64,000 nucleotides of DNA from Blastomussa wellsi (taxonomy: Eukaryota > Cnidaria > Anthozoa > Scleractinia > Plerogyridae), in NCBI GenBank assembly GCA_947652115.1, contig OX393569.1:11425666-11489665 (forward strand), in the 5' to 3' direction. Both the position numbers and the translations under genes were made by a program. Positions 45,047 through 56,104 of this stretch are shown here, in pieces. The notes under the pieces were generated by a model. It was given only the letters and a program-made list of their open reading frames with translations, did not search any database and had not been told where the DNA came from. The first letter of the stretch is position 1. Every line of letters begins with the position of its first letter.

Positions 45047-45756
45047 AAATATGCAAAATCTTTCAGCAGGATTTTCGGCACAAGTTTTGTAACAATCAGA
45101 GAACAATTTACTATACTACGTCTTTCGAAAGATATATTTTTTCCATTTGATCTGTGTTGAAAATCAGTGATGCGGAAAAACAAAGTATCATGTTACAACA
45201 TTTCGAAGAAAAACAAAAGTATCACATAACAAATGAACAAAAGTATTGTGTTACCGCTGTCAAGAAAAGGCTAGGAGTCACGTTTGGTGTTGCATTCTGC
45301 ACTGTCCTTTGAGTCTGAGTTTTTTCATTTTCAGGTAGAAATAGCTTTAATTAGAGTTGGCATTTAGTGACAACAAGCGGTAGGTAGGTATGTCTTCGCA
45401 ACATTGTAATGCCGTGAAGTAATGAGTAGTATTAAAGAAGAGAGTTTGAAAGCATTGATATTTTCTAATGATTTGTGGTATGGAATCCCTCAAATATTGC
45501 TGCAGACTTTGTGGCGGCAAGGTTAACTGCAAAGTAATCAAATTAGACTTTTAGGCGTCACACCCAAGTTAGTAACGTACATCAATCCAATAAGTAACGT
45601 TTGGATGCAGGAGACCACGCAACGAAGAATAAAACTAGTTGGCTTGTTATTGCCGGATCTCTTGATAAAGAAATGCTCGTACCAGACGTCACTCTATTTG
45701 TTGTAAAACCAAGTTGATTGCAAGGCTGGTACTATGGCAAAAGGGCAAAATTTATT
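45047..45756. other. No gene recognised
   Basis: Intronic sequence; only short frames without motifs. Confidence 0.4.
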
Positions 45757-45797
45757 GGCCAATATTTCAACTAGCAGAGCTAGTCTTCTTCAAGGCC
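45757..45797 (-). ncRNA. Hammerhead-like motif, isolated
   Basis: Minus strand: stem I GGCC / GGCC, core TTGAAGA (C3 changed to T), a 6-bp stem II ACTAGC-TCT-GCTAGT, GAAA, then TATT. It looks like a decayed terminal repeat of another Penelope family; no ORF is attached. Confidence 0.4.
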
Positions 45798-47344
45798 TGT
45801 ACTTAATACAAGGAAAATAACGGCTCTAAAATTTGAATATAGCAGTTAATGTTTAATAAAAGTAAAATGGATAATGACATATAATTTTACAACTTCAGAA
45901 AAATGTATACAAAACTAAGGGTTAATTGTTACAGTTACAGACTATTCGTATTCTGCGTTGCGCTCATTTACTTAAAATGCACACGCCGTCAGCAAAAGGC
46001 CTTACACTACATTGGTCCTTGAGCGTTCGTTTTGGACGGGCTAGTTTTGCTGACCAAAAGAAAAATACCCAATACGTCCATGTGAGAAACTGAAAATAAT
46101 AACTCTTGCATGCATTGTGTGCCTGTGTTTTACAAAGATGGTATAAATCGTCGGATACTAGGTTTGCTTTATTAAGTTAAAATGTGATTAATCTTGAATT
46201 GTAACATTACTAACTTTGTGTTAGTAATAGTAATTGATGCAGTTGATGCAGTTGAGGGGAAACTCTTTGAATTCTTTGTTTAGCCATGTAAACAGGTGGG
46301 TGAGGCAGAATACAAACTCTGGTCTGGGATATGTGAGGCAACTGGCCCTTTGGTAAAAGGTTGCTTCCATACTCCCCAAAGGTTTCTTGGTCCCCTGCTA
46401 TTTATGTTTTGGCATGGTAGTTGAAAGGACGGTTTTTAGTGCAGAGTGCACTATTGGGAGAGAGGAATCAAAAGTGTCATGTTACTGGGCTAAAAGCAAA
46501 ACAATTAATATAAGGTACTGTCGCCATGCATGAGTACTGTCACTTGTGTAGATGACCATCCTAAAGGCCGTGGCAAATGAGGAAATGTTGTCGCGAACAC
46601 AATTCTGAACATAAAATATGTTTCTGCTTTTTGTTTGAGAAACATTTTGTGTTTGCAAAAAATGTTTCTCAGTTTCCTTGAAAGGAGCAACAAGGTACCC
46701 GCAGCAATGTGTCCTCGTTTTCCATGGCCTTACGTGTTGTAGATAACACTCTGCACTATCTGAGATTGTCTCACTAGTCTTTCATTGCATCTCAACAAAC
46801 ATGGAGGGCAATGCCTTCCAACTTCTAAATTTTGATTTTCACTCTTACACTCGCAAGTCACACAAAATGCCAAAGGATACTTAATGAATTCATCCGTCGA
46901 GTCAGGAGTGTGAGATCAACTTTTTGCATATTCGGTATTCAAAATGTCCAGAGGTTTGTTTATTATCCTTCTTGCCAAGACAAGTTATTTTTGTTTCCTG
47001 TGTTTTGATATGCCATTGCATACAAATTTTATACCTGAAAAGATATGATTAAAGATGATTTCCAGTCTGTACTGCACAATCTCCATGCACAATGTTTATG
47101 TAAGTCTCACATGAAGGAATGTAAACAATCCAAAATTAAATATTACCGGTAAATTGTATGGAATGAAAATTAACTTTAAGTGTTTATACTGACTCGTTTT
47201 ATTGATGATTTTTAATGTCAGACAATCCTGTTTAAGTAGAAATTTAGTTTGTTAATTATTATTCTATACTGAATACATGTTCGTTTCAAGAGAACAACAC
47301 CTTTATGAGCTGAAATGATCAATTATGACACAAGTCTGTCAGAT
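45798..47344. other. No gene recognised
   Basis: AT-rich intron sequence with no coding, tRNA or repeat signal that I can support. Confidence 0.4.
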
Positions 47345-47397
47345 AAAAATCTGAGTCCTAACAGGATTTGAACCCACAACCTCCCAGATAACGATCT
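47345..47397 (-). mobile_element. tRNA-derived SINE fragment, split by a MITE
   Basis: AACAGGATTTGAACCCACAA is a reverse-complement B box (GGGTTCAAATCCTG). The rest of the tRNA-like head appears to resume after the MITE at about 47545 (CAGGAGCTCAAGCC). Confidence 0.6.
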
Positions 47398-47544
47398 GGG
47401 CCCGGTTGTTCAAAGAGTGGATAACGCTATCCACTGGATAAATCACTATCCAGTGGATCAGTATTGGCAAAACAAACTGCACTATCCACTGGAAAGTGAT
47501 TTATCCGGTGGATAGCATTATCCACTCTTTGAACAACCGGGGCC
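47398..47544. mobile_element. Hairpin MITE, 147 bp
   Basis: Terminal inverted repeats GGGCCCGGTTGTTCAAAGAG / CTCTTTGAACAACCGGGGCC, with inner GTGGATAACGCTATCCACTG and TATCCAGTGGAT pairs. No coding. It interrupts the SINE fragment. Confidence 0.8.
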
Positions 47545-48374
47545 AGGAGCTCAAGCCAAATGAACTAAGAGAATTCTTGGTGAAAGTCATTTAGTAGGTT
47601 CATATATGACACTTGTCTACCATCCTGCTAGCACCAACAATGTCGAAACAACACGAGTGTGGAAAATATGATAATGATAAATTATCATTTTTAGCTCCGT
47701 GAATAAACAATTAAGATGAACTGATCAACTACCCGCCAGTATGACTCAAGCTTTACCCTGGGTGCCAGAGGCTTTTCCTGCAAAGTTTCCTGTTTTGGTC
47801 TTTGTCTTTGTTTTGACCTGCCTGAAAAGCCTCTCAACCAGAGCGCTATTTCTTTGACTACACCAAGTCAGTGTCACCTGACCAAGTCACCTGGAAAGGT
47901 CCTAGAAACATTCCACAGGGTCGACAATAACAAGTACAGAGCAACGTGATGGCATATTATAATTTTATTCCCCATAAGGATGTTTTAAATGTATTGCTGA
48001 CCGGTTTTGGAACGTCATTGTTGTTCCAGTTTATTCCTTGACTGTGTGTGTGTTGAGCTAAACAAACTGGGATACAGAGATTACCCGAAAAGGCCTATAT
48101 TGATTGATGAATGCCACATGATGGAGTTAAATCAACAAGGAACTTTTTGTATGTTTATCGAAAACCCATTTCTGTTAAGTCTTCTCTTGCCAGTCCATGT
48201 ACATATGATCACAGTTGGCGACATTCACTTTGATTGGTTAAAAATAATTAGATTAAAATGTTCAACAGGAACGGTAAATCATAACACTCCGAACCAGAGG
48301 TTTTATTGTGGCTTCCATGAGTAGTGGCGAAGTTTCCCACGTGCCACACAAAAATATCTGGTACCCAGGGTACT
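47545..48374. other. No gene recognised
   Basis: Includes a 105-codon plus frame at 48007-48324 with no recognisable motif. Treated as chance. Confidence 0.4.
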
Positions 48375-48470
48375 TAAGCATTGGACAAAGAAAAAATCTT
48401 AATCTCTGACAGGATTTGAACCCATGACCTCCCAGATACTGGCCAGGCACTCTAAACAACCTGGTGTTTT
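48375..48470 (-). mobile_element. tRNA-derived SINE fragment
   Basis: TGGACAAAGAAAAAATCTTA and CAGGATTTGAACCCATGACC match the SINE family of 3518-3749 (reverse-complement B box). The A-box half is decayed. Confidence 0.6.
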
Positions 48471-48959
48471 CAAGTGTCAACCAGCTGATGTTGAGGGGAT
48501 GTGTCAATGTGGTGGTACCTGGTTCTTTGATGCCTTTAACCCATTGATGCCTGAGGGTTGTCCCCAGCACTCAGCCCCAAAATAGGCAGCTCTTAATATG
48601 TGGCTCTTTTATGGATTGGATGCTAGTGAATCTTGTATGCCAACATGTTCTTGTGGAATTGGGCAAAAATATCACACTGCATAATTTACATATTGTTACA
48701 TATTGTGCTTCATTGTGGGTTTTCTAGACACTGCAGGCTCAAAAGGGCAAGTGGTGAAAGGGTTAAGAAAATGCTGTTCAAAACCGCAATTTTTTGGTTA
48801 AAAAGGTCTCGCTGTCGGAATAATATTATTACTGTGCTTAACACCAGAAAATGATTATAGATGGATCTCCAGGAACAAAGCCTTCACTGTGTTGTTGGTG
48901 TGAGGGCAGCTAATAAAATAATTTATCACTTTTCATTAGATGTAGATACAAAAACGAGA
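48471..48959. other. No gene recognised
   Basis: Nothing supported beyond short chance frames. Confidence 0.4.
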
Positions 48960-49750
48960 AAAGGAAATTATTACACATGGAGCAGAGGGCTGTAAAAAAT
49001 TAATTCAAGCCTCTAAACAAAAGCCCTTTTGCTGATGATATGACCAGCTTTCTGAAAGATATCCAGTCTGCTGAAAACCTTTTGAAAGTACTGAATGCCT
49101 GATTTTCATGTTAATATGGACATCAAAGACTGCATTGAGATTTTAGGTATCTTTTTCGTGCAATAGAAAAGAAGCAGATAATTTAAATTTTGAATCAATT
49201 TTTAATTCTTTGAAAGAGAAACATAATTTAAGGAGATTGGGGAATTCAACTGTTTTAGGCAGGGTCCAAATTGTCAAAACATTTGCTATTTCAAAGTTCC
49301 TTTGTCGTGTATCACATCTTTCGAGTGAATAATCAAGAGTGCAAACAAAATCATTTTTGATTTTATATGTAAAGGCAAGGACAAAGTCAAATGACAGGCT
49401 TTAATAAATAATATGAAAATGGAGGTCTTAAAATGATACACTTGGAATCTCTTATTCAATCCCAGAAGATGTCTTTTTAAACGCTATGGACCCCAAATAT
49501 GCTGCTGATTGGAAGGTTGTCCTAGACAAACTTTTAAAGCTGGTTGGAGGTCCCTATCTTTTGAAGTGCAACTTTCGCCTCTGCGATCTTTCTACGAAGA
49601 ATGCATGGTTTTGGAATATCCATCTCTGTTCCTTTTGCAGGCTTAGTGTTTTTGGGCTAATATCTTCATCATTGGTCACGACAAACAAAAAGTTTGAATC
49701 AAAGATTCGAAAACATTGGCAGTTATTTTCCCATGCACAGAATGCTTAAA
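48960..49750 (+). pseudogene. L1-like LINE, RT C-terminal fragment
   Basis: Shifting plus-strand frames read GRVQIVKTFAISKF-like (near 49260), SANKIIFDFICKGKDKVK (near 49345), GGLKMIHLESLIQSQKM (near 49425), then LLKLVGGPYLLKCNF and LCDLSTKNAWFWN in 49486-49749. The K.N..IFDF.WKGK.K.KR, GGLKM..LES block is the region after the palm in L1-type LINEs. Palm and endonuclease are absent. At least four frameshifts; inactive. It differs in sequence from the LINE at 24.5-27 kb. Confidence 0.7.
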
Positions 49751-50071
49751 GCAAGGGTTAATTGTGAATTGTCTTCTCTCTAATGCCCTTGCTCATGCGG
49801 TGGCAGTGAATTTCAAATAATAATGGGTGGTTTGTTCAAAGTCGGACAAAACTAAATCCAAACAAAAATCTGTGCTGCCAGATCTTAAAAACATTATTAA
49901 AGACATCAGCAAGTAGGTGAAGAATTCCTATAGCAGATTTCAAAAGTTGCAAGCTACATGTATTCCAAGTTAAAATTTCAGAGACTGAGCTCAGTAATTG
50001 ATTGAAGTTCTCAAATATCCTTTATACATTTTGACATGATCGTGATCATGCCAAAATAGAGGTCATAGTTC

Positions 50072-50429
50072 AATTGCTGCTTATTTGAAAGGCATTTCAA
50101 AATAAAGAAGAATGGCATTTTCCTCTTTGAAATATCTTCTTTTGCTTTAGAGATATTTGGAACAGACATGGTTCCCATATTGTCTTAATTCTACTCGTTA
50201 CCTTGTTGGGAGTGGATGATCCTTGGCTATAATAGGTCTTGCTGCAAAACTGTTGCCAAAGCAATGGCACAATGGGTGTCATTTTTAGAGATATTCTTGA
50301 CATCATCGCTTTCCTCATTTGCAAAATACCAAAACGCAAATATCTCTAAAATGAAAGGTGTTTCAAAAAGGAAAAAAGGAAAATGCCATTCTTCTTTAGT
50401 TTGAAATGCCTTTCAGATAAGCAGCAATT
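50072..50429. mobile_element. MITE with about 60-bp terminal inverted repeats
   Basis: AATTGCTGCTTATTTGAAAG (50072) is inverted at the right end CTTTCAGATAAGCAGCAATT (to 50429). Pairing continues through GGCATTTCAAA..AAGAAGAATGGCATTTTCC. No coding. Confidence 0.75.
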
Positions 50430-50467
50430 ATTTTTTTACTTGATAGGTACTTTAACCATTATGTTTT

Positions 50468-51153
50468 TTAAGGTGGCTGAACACAGTTTCTCTGAGTGCT
50501 CAGTGGTATTACCCAACTTGGCATGGCTTCTAATCATAAAAGCAAACATGACGACCAACTCGGCAGCAAATATATCTTAAAAAAGCCTCACCAGCTCGTA
50601 AAATGTGGATTACAGCTTTGCTTATTGCAATGAGGGGTAAAATACGGCTGGTGCATGTGCACTGTGATAAAAAATTGTGAGTGGATCATTATGTAAACAA
50701 ATTGAATTTTCTCCAAACTGGCATACTTTCAGACAACAATATGACTCGTACACCTAAAGCATAAAAATGAAAATCTGACAGAGGAAATCAGCAAAACGAT
50801 TACAATTAAATAAAACATAATTTTTGCAAATAAATAAAAAGCTGTCTGTCCGAATTGCAAAGTTCCTGCTATGGAGATAACACAGTTCCATTAACATACA
50901 GGCAATTTTAAGCCAAAATCTAATGAGTGGATTTTCCGCAAAATGGAATAAAATAGATTTTTGAGGCCGCATTTGATCTCTTCCATTGCCATGGAAACGG
51001 GCCACTTTAAAAAAGCAACTTCAGAAATATACTTCAGTGGTATTGTATAATATGTATGCCAAATATGGGCTCTTCAGCTGTTTGCATTCAATTGTGAGAT
51101 CATCATGAAGTGCAGGTACTCTAATCTTCCAATACTGTGTTCAGCCACCTTAA
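50468..51153. mobile_element. Non-autonomous TTAA-target element, 678 bp
   Basis: TTAA followed by GGTGGCTGAACACAGT at 50468, and ACTGTGTTCAGCCACC followed by TTAA ending at 51153. A TTAA duplication with perfect 16-bp TIRs points to the Kolobok or piggyBac group; the GG start fits Kolobok better. No transposase inside. Confidence 0.7.
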
Positions 51154-51316
51154 CTATGAAAAAAAAATATTAGGGGTAATAAATCAGGCATCTCCAACAC
51201 TCCAAGAAAAGAACTTGCAGCCAAAACCCAACATCTTTTGTCAAATTGTATGGCTTGTGGCAACAACAAGGAAGGGGTTATGGACTCACTTGTTCCTGTG
51301 GTTACTTCTTTAACAG

Positions 51317-51371
51317 AAAAAACAATGTTGGGATTCTTAACTTCGGTGGAGAAAAAGAAATCAAGGGAAAG
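51317..51371 (+). CDS. HBS1L: HBS1L linker exon (55 nt)
   Basis: Acceptor TTCTTTAACAG and strong donor AAAG|GTAAGT. With incoming phase 1 (AA completes the codon), it reads KTMLGFLTSVEKKKSRE and leaves phase 2 (AG). The human Hbs1 linker has KKQTMGF at the equivalent place, which supports this frame over the alternative open frame (KNNVGILNF). The outgoing AG joins T from the exon at 53764 to make Ser, keeping the frame. The exon belongs to the disordered linker between the N-terminal domain and the GTPase, used only in the canonical isoform. One or more further small exons between 18365 and here cannot be excluded. Confidence 0.75.
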
Positions 51372-52201
51372 GTAAGTTATTTCCTACATTTCCTGTATAC
51401 TGTACATAGATTGCGTAATTCTGCTGTATATTGCACTCTGCTCAGTTGATGACCTTGGCAATGGTCAGGTGGTGTGCCTGCTACGACTGCAATGCACATT
51501 GGTATATGTTTCTGTTTCAGTCCATTTGCTCATGGGTGGGATTGTGTGAAGATCTCTGTGAACATCAAATTAACCACTTAAACAAAAATATTGCCGCCAA
51601 TGTGAAGTAGTATAGGAACTGGGGCTGAAGCTGCACTTTCCTCAAAAATGCCCCAAAAACCTCTCTCCAAGCACAAAAAATGCTCTCCTAGAGCCTCTAA
51701 CAGTCACTGGCCTGAATTAACCCTTTTTTGGCTCTGTAAAGCCTCTCCAAGAGCAAAAAACACTTTCCCAGAGCCTTAGACGAAATAAGACCAAAAAATG
51801 GCTCAGAATCGATTCCCCAACCACAAATTATACTCTTTCAGAGCCAATAGTATTTTCAATAGTATTTTTGCCATTATTCATCTAATGTGTGAATAGCATG
51901 ATTTGAAAAAGTCATGGAAAAAGTCATGTGAAAAATCTGATGATATCAGAAAAATTAATCAAATATTATTTAAAATAAAAAATCAAATTGGATTATCTCA
52001 ATTACAAGATGATCTAATAAATAAATAATATCAAAAGCTGATGAAAACCTCACCATTTTATCAAATAAAGACATCCTGTTTATTATCTCTACGCGGCTTC
52101 AAAGTGTGGCAAGATCATTCATTTTAAAAAGCAGCAACCAGTGACTGGTAATCTGAAAAATAATGGTTATTTACAGTGTAAAGTTCGGAAATGAAATGAT
52201 A
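51372..52201. other. Intron sequence with imperfect short repeats
   Basis: Near 51650-51850 the words CTCTCCAAGAGC and CTTTCCCAGAGCC recur loosely. No gene recognised. Confidence 0.4.
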
Positions 52202-52704
52202 TCAAACAAAAAAATTATCTGTGATGTAGATGTCTGTGGAGTTCACGAGGCACATGGTGCTGCTGTGCATCGCCTGGTCCACCATGGAGTGCAAATGGAT
52301 CAAAAGCCCGAACTTGTCATTGGTGTAGAACTTTTCCAGATTCATGTGCAGCATTTTATTTTTTGTCTTGGCAAAGAAGTGGCTGGCCCGCACCCAAATG
52401 TCCTTGCCTTCAAGGCCGTCATAATACAGCATATGCTGGGTGCACTGTTCAACGTGACTAGGACTTTTGTCAGGTTAGGGTTGAAATACTTTTCGGAATC
52501 CCCGGTACCTCCGGCATAGGGCTCAACAAAGAGGGGTAGGGTGCCTTTCAGGGACCTTCTCTGTGAGTTGAGATTCCAGATAGAAGAGAAAGAAAGGGCA
52601 TGCCGCTTAGGGAGAGGATCAAAGAGATCTTTAAAAAATATAGCGGGGGTCACGATTGGTGCAGTCATCAGCGCAATCAGCAACTCTTTGAAAAGCTTGG
52701 GCAA
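52202..52704 (-). pseudogene. Unidentified repeated-type ORF, frameshifted
   Basis: Two overlapping minus frames (52704-52342, 52432-52202) share a boundary near 52430. The first reads LPLFVEPYAGGTGDSEKYFN and NPNLTKVLVTLNSAPS, the second MLYYDGLEGKDIWVRASHFF and NKMLHMNLEKFYTNDKFGLL. The join of the two looks like one protein cut by a frameshift. Composition and the continuous open frame suggest a real, mobile-element-borne gene, but I cannot name the family. Confidence 0.45.
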
Positions 52705-53763
52705 GTTAGATTGAGAACATTCGGATATTATTCAGCTGTTTTGCTACCTTCCCATGCATTCGCCTTTTTCTGCATCTACGGGCGTACGACAGCAGATTGC
52801 TGGGGATTTGAATTGACCAATGAGAGTGCAGAAAGCACTCTGCTGTCCTATGCCCGTAGATTCCATTTCCATTCAGAGGTAGGTGAAGTTTATTTATGAA
52901 TTCATGGTTGTATTTTGCATTTTGAAAATTGAAGTGAAGTTCCCATACAAAGTCTGTAAGTCAAATCGTCATGACAGCTACATGAAGTTAGCTTGGGCTG
53001 CCTGTGAGTTGAGCAGCTAAAACAGCTTGGATTTTCGGTGGCAGCAATTGTGCTGGGCAAAGAATTCACGGAAGATGAGAAGAGAAGCCCATAGCTATAC
53101 AATTATAGAAACAACAATTTTTGCTGATGCATGAAAAAGTTTCCGTGATGAGAGACAACAACACATCATGCAACAGTATCAATTTAATAGTTGACCCCGG
53201 CGTCACATATTTTATGCAAGCTATCAACATCTTCATCGGAAAGGCCAGGGCATATCCTTCTAGAAGAGATTTTTTTTGAGAGCTAAAACATATCTTGCAA
53301 ATAAAATGAGCCCAGAGCAAGTCGCATGAACAAGACATAGGGAGCTATCACCCCCTATCAAAATTCCTAATCGGAAACCACAAAGTGACAGTTTTTCTTT
53401 TCACACCTCATCAAACCCAAAGTGGGCAAAAGAGGGTCAGTAAAGATAATCTTACAGGCTCTCGTTTTCGCTTTCACCCTCCCTTTTTTTTCCCTCGCTC
53501 CGCGCCTGCTGCTTTCAACGCCATCAACTACTCTAGAGCCTGGAAAAGGCTAACTGCACTTCTGGGCTTGGAACTGACAAAGTTGTTTGACATTAAAAAA
53601 TTCCAGGTGCAAGGGATACTGGGAAGGTTCTTATAATATTTGTGTTAATTATTATTTTATTATTTTATTATTATGCTTCAATTCTCTATTGTTAGATTTG
53701 ATTCACAGAACGGGAGCAATCTTTTTCGGGGTACCGCTGTAATGTTAATATGCTTTCCTTTAG
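52705..53763. other. Intron sequence with a hairpin
   Basis: A GC-rich inverted repeat at 52776-52859 (CTACGGGC..GACAGCAGA / TCTGCTGTC..GCCCGTAG) is a likely MITE remnant. Around 53485-53550 a CGCTCCGCGCCTGCTGC..AGAGCCTGGAAAAGGCT segment resembles another hairpin MITE end. No gene. Confidence 0.5.
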
Positions 53764-53854
53764 TTCTCTTGAAAGGGCAAGTGAGTTGGAAACAGACCAA
53801 CCAAAAGTGCCAGAGACAAGCAACGAAACAGCAGCTGAAAAGGGAAGGGGCCAG
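53764..53854 (+). CDS. HBS1L: HBS1L linker exon (91 nt)
   Basis: Acceptor GCTTTCCTTTAG at 53763, weak donor CAG|GTGATG. With incoming phase 2 it reads SLERASELETDQPKVPETSN and ETAAEKGRGQ, leaving phase 0. A second in-frame acceptor 12 bases downstream (GAAAG at 53775) would drop four residues. The acidic, Pro/Thr/Ser-rich composition fits the disordered linker before the GTPase in Hbs1. The next intron is short (147 bp), unlike all others here. Identification comes from phase, composition and position, not from strong residue conservation. Confidence 0.7.
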
Positions 53855-54001
53855 GTGATGGAAACCATTCTTTTCTCTTTACAATGTATTTATGCTTTAC
53901 CTGTACATGCCTGTAATGTATGGTGATGTAATTGTTCTAGTGAGTGATTTGTACTATAAGAAGTGTGAATGTGAACATGGTGTGGTGTGTGTTTCCTGCA
54001 G

Positions 54002-54074
54002 CTGCCAACTGGAGCAGATGAAGAATACAAAAAATGCCAGAAAGGAAAAACTCTTCTTAACTTGGTGGTCATTG
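54002..54074 (+). CDS. HBS1L: HBS1L exon: start of the GTPase domain
   Basis: Acceptor GTGTTTCCTGCAG, donor ATTG|GTAGGT. Phase 0 in, phase 1 out. It reads LPTGADEEYKKCQKGKTLLN, then LVVI and the first base of Gly. The GK.LLNLVVIG sequence is the first beta strand of the eEF1A-like GTPase fold and leads directly into the P-loop. The human protein has GGKQLLNLVVIG at this place. The final G joins GT of the exon at 60934 to give the invariant Gly of GHVDAGKS. The intron between them (6.9 kb) contains a Gypsy element inside a TIR transposon and a Harbinger remnant. Confidence 0.9.
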
Positions 54075-54575
54075 GTAGGTTGATCTTTACTTTTTGTGAG
54101 TTGTTTTGAGTTTAGTGTACTCAACAAAAGAAGCTCCTTTATCTGTTGTACGGATTAATAAAACTTTGTGAGAAGTGTCATTATTTCACTTAAATGTGGA
54201 AAGTTTATCATTACACCTTTTTGCCACATGTCCATGTGACTAAAGTCATGTGACGCGAGGTAATGTCGACTGTCGATGCATTCCTGTGTAAGATTCCTTG
54301 CACCTGTTCCTGATGTAAGATTGTATTGTTCATTCTTTCCATGTCTTACACTACTGTTTAGGGCGGTTTCTGTTATTAATTAATTTTAAAGTATTCCTCT
54401 TTCCTATGGCCTAAAGGGCTAAAATTATAGTAGCACAATATGACAATTCAGATCTTACTAGGTGTGGGCTGTCTGTTTTTGTGAAGGGTCTTAAATATGC
54501 TAAGTCTGAAAAAATAAAGGTAGCTATAATATTTGAATAGTCTAGTGATCACATTGAGTTTATTAAAACCTGTCA
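54075..54575. other. Intron sequence, no gene recognised
   Basis: No feature that I can support. Confidence 0.4.
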
Positions 54576-55255
54576 CAGGGCTCGAAATTGTGACCAATAC
54601 AGTCACATTTGCAACAAAACGTTTCCCTTTTGCGACTAAAACTTTCTCTTCGGTTGCAATTTTGTGACTAGCTTTTGTCCAAATTAATGATGAAATAAGA
54701 ATTGTAATTGTTTTGTCTTGCTTATGAAGGAAATTTGAACATTTTTGGTCAAATCCAGTCCAATTTATCTTGACATTACGTACACGATTCACTCGGACAC
54801 CATTACAGTGGTTTCTTTGTAAATATGTTTAGCTGGCGCATATGGGCACTCCTGCTCGCTGAAACAACTTGCAAAAAACAAGCATGGCAAACGTGGGAGT
54901 TTGCGAGCTTCGTTCATCTCATGCTTGTCCTTGCTAACAAATAACCGGCAAAGGTAAAGTGTGTCGAAAAGGTAAAGATACTCATATGCTGATTTTATTA
55001 GGTCAGATATGTCAAAGATTGTGTCCCTTCTTTTAGTTGGTCCTCTTTCAACTTGGCTACAAATGTAATTTAGTTTTAATGAAATTAAAAGCTTGAGAAT
55101 CTACTAAATAGTCTACTGTACAGTGATCAATTAAGATGTCAGCATTGTAGTGTTTATGTGAAATCTGTGGTATTAGCCTGGGTACTTTAAGCGACTGAGT
55201 GTTGCTGGTGTTTTGGGCCTTAGTGGCCAGCTAGAAATATTGCATTGCGACGAGG

Positions 55256-55930
55256 ATGGCTCAAAAGCATATACCTCCATTGGATTTGAGTGGCCCTGCT
55301 TCAAAGGTCACAGAGAATTGGCGCAAGTGGAAGCGTGCCTTCGAATACTACGCAGATGGAAAGGGAATTGACGATGCTCACAAGAAGACATCTCAATTGT
55401 TGCAATTTGTGGGGATTGACGTTCAGGATATCCCTGGTCCAATCCCAGAGGATAATGATGATGAATATCAAATCGCCATTCGTAAGTTAAATTCCCATTT
55501 TCGGGTAGAAGAGAATATTCTATAAGAGCGCCATGTTTTCCTGAGGGATATTCTGCTGACCAGTTTATGGTTCACCTTCAAGAGCAAGCACACCATTGTA
55601 ATTTTGGAGTGAGTTTAAACTTGTGGGAGGAGGTGATCGAAAAGTTAATGGATTTTGAGTTGAAGGGGAAATTATTGGAACAGAGAAATATTACCTTGGA
55701 GGCTGCCTTAGATAAAGCATGTGCATGGGAGGCCACTGGTCAACAAGCTACGAATATGACAACAAAGCCACTCCAGACAGAAGAAGAGGATGAGAGGATG
55801 TTAATGCAATCAAAGCGAGGCAAGAAATGGCAGGGGCAGGAAGTGCTTCAGTTGTGGAAGAGAAGGGCATTTGACCAGGGATAGAAGTTGCCCAGCAAAA
55901 GGAAAGAAGTCTGCTAGATGTGGAAGGTAT
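55256..55930 (+). pseudogene. Ty3/Gypsy Gag fragment
   Basis: Frame 55256-55525 begins MAQKHIPPLDLSGPASKVTE, then NWRKWKRAFEYYADGKGI, the usual opening of Gag in this type of invertebrate Gypsy element. A stop at 55523-55525 interrupts it, and it resumes in 55567-55884 with LWEEVIEKLMDFELKGKLLE. The zinc knuckle is reduced: ARCGRYGHFALCCQKG near 55915, where only part of CCHC remains in one frame. In life Gag would coat the element's RNA. Confidence 0.75.
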
Positions 55931-56104
55931 GGTCATTTTGCTTTGTGTTGTCAAAAGGGGAGTAAATATGCAGCAAGGGGTAGTACTGACCAGTGCTGTG
56001 ATTCTGATAGGTATACACCTGGTACTAATTTTGTAGGGAGGGCAGGAGGTATCTACTTGTGAAGAGGAAGACTGAATTTGCATTTGCAGTGACCAAGAGG
56101 CAAG

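Noticed and set aside
48007..48324. 105-codon plus-strand ORF
   Set aside because: No domain, no partner exon, flanked by SINE and MITE debris.
51317..51371. Alternative frame of the HBS1L linker exon (KNNVGILNF)
   Set aside because: Open, but it would join the exon at 53764 into an early stop; the KTMLGF frame fits phase and human similarity.
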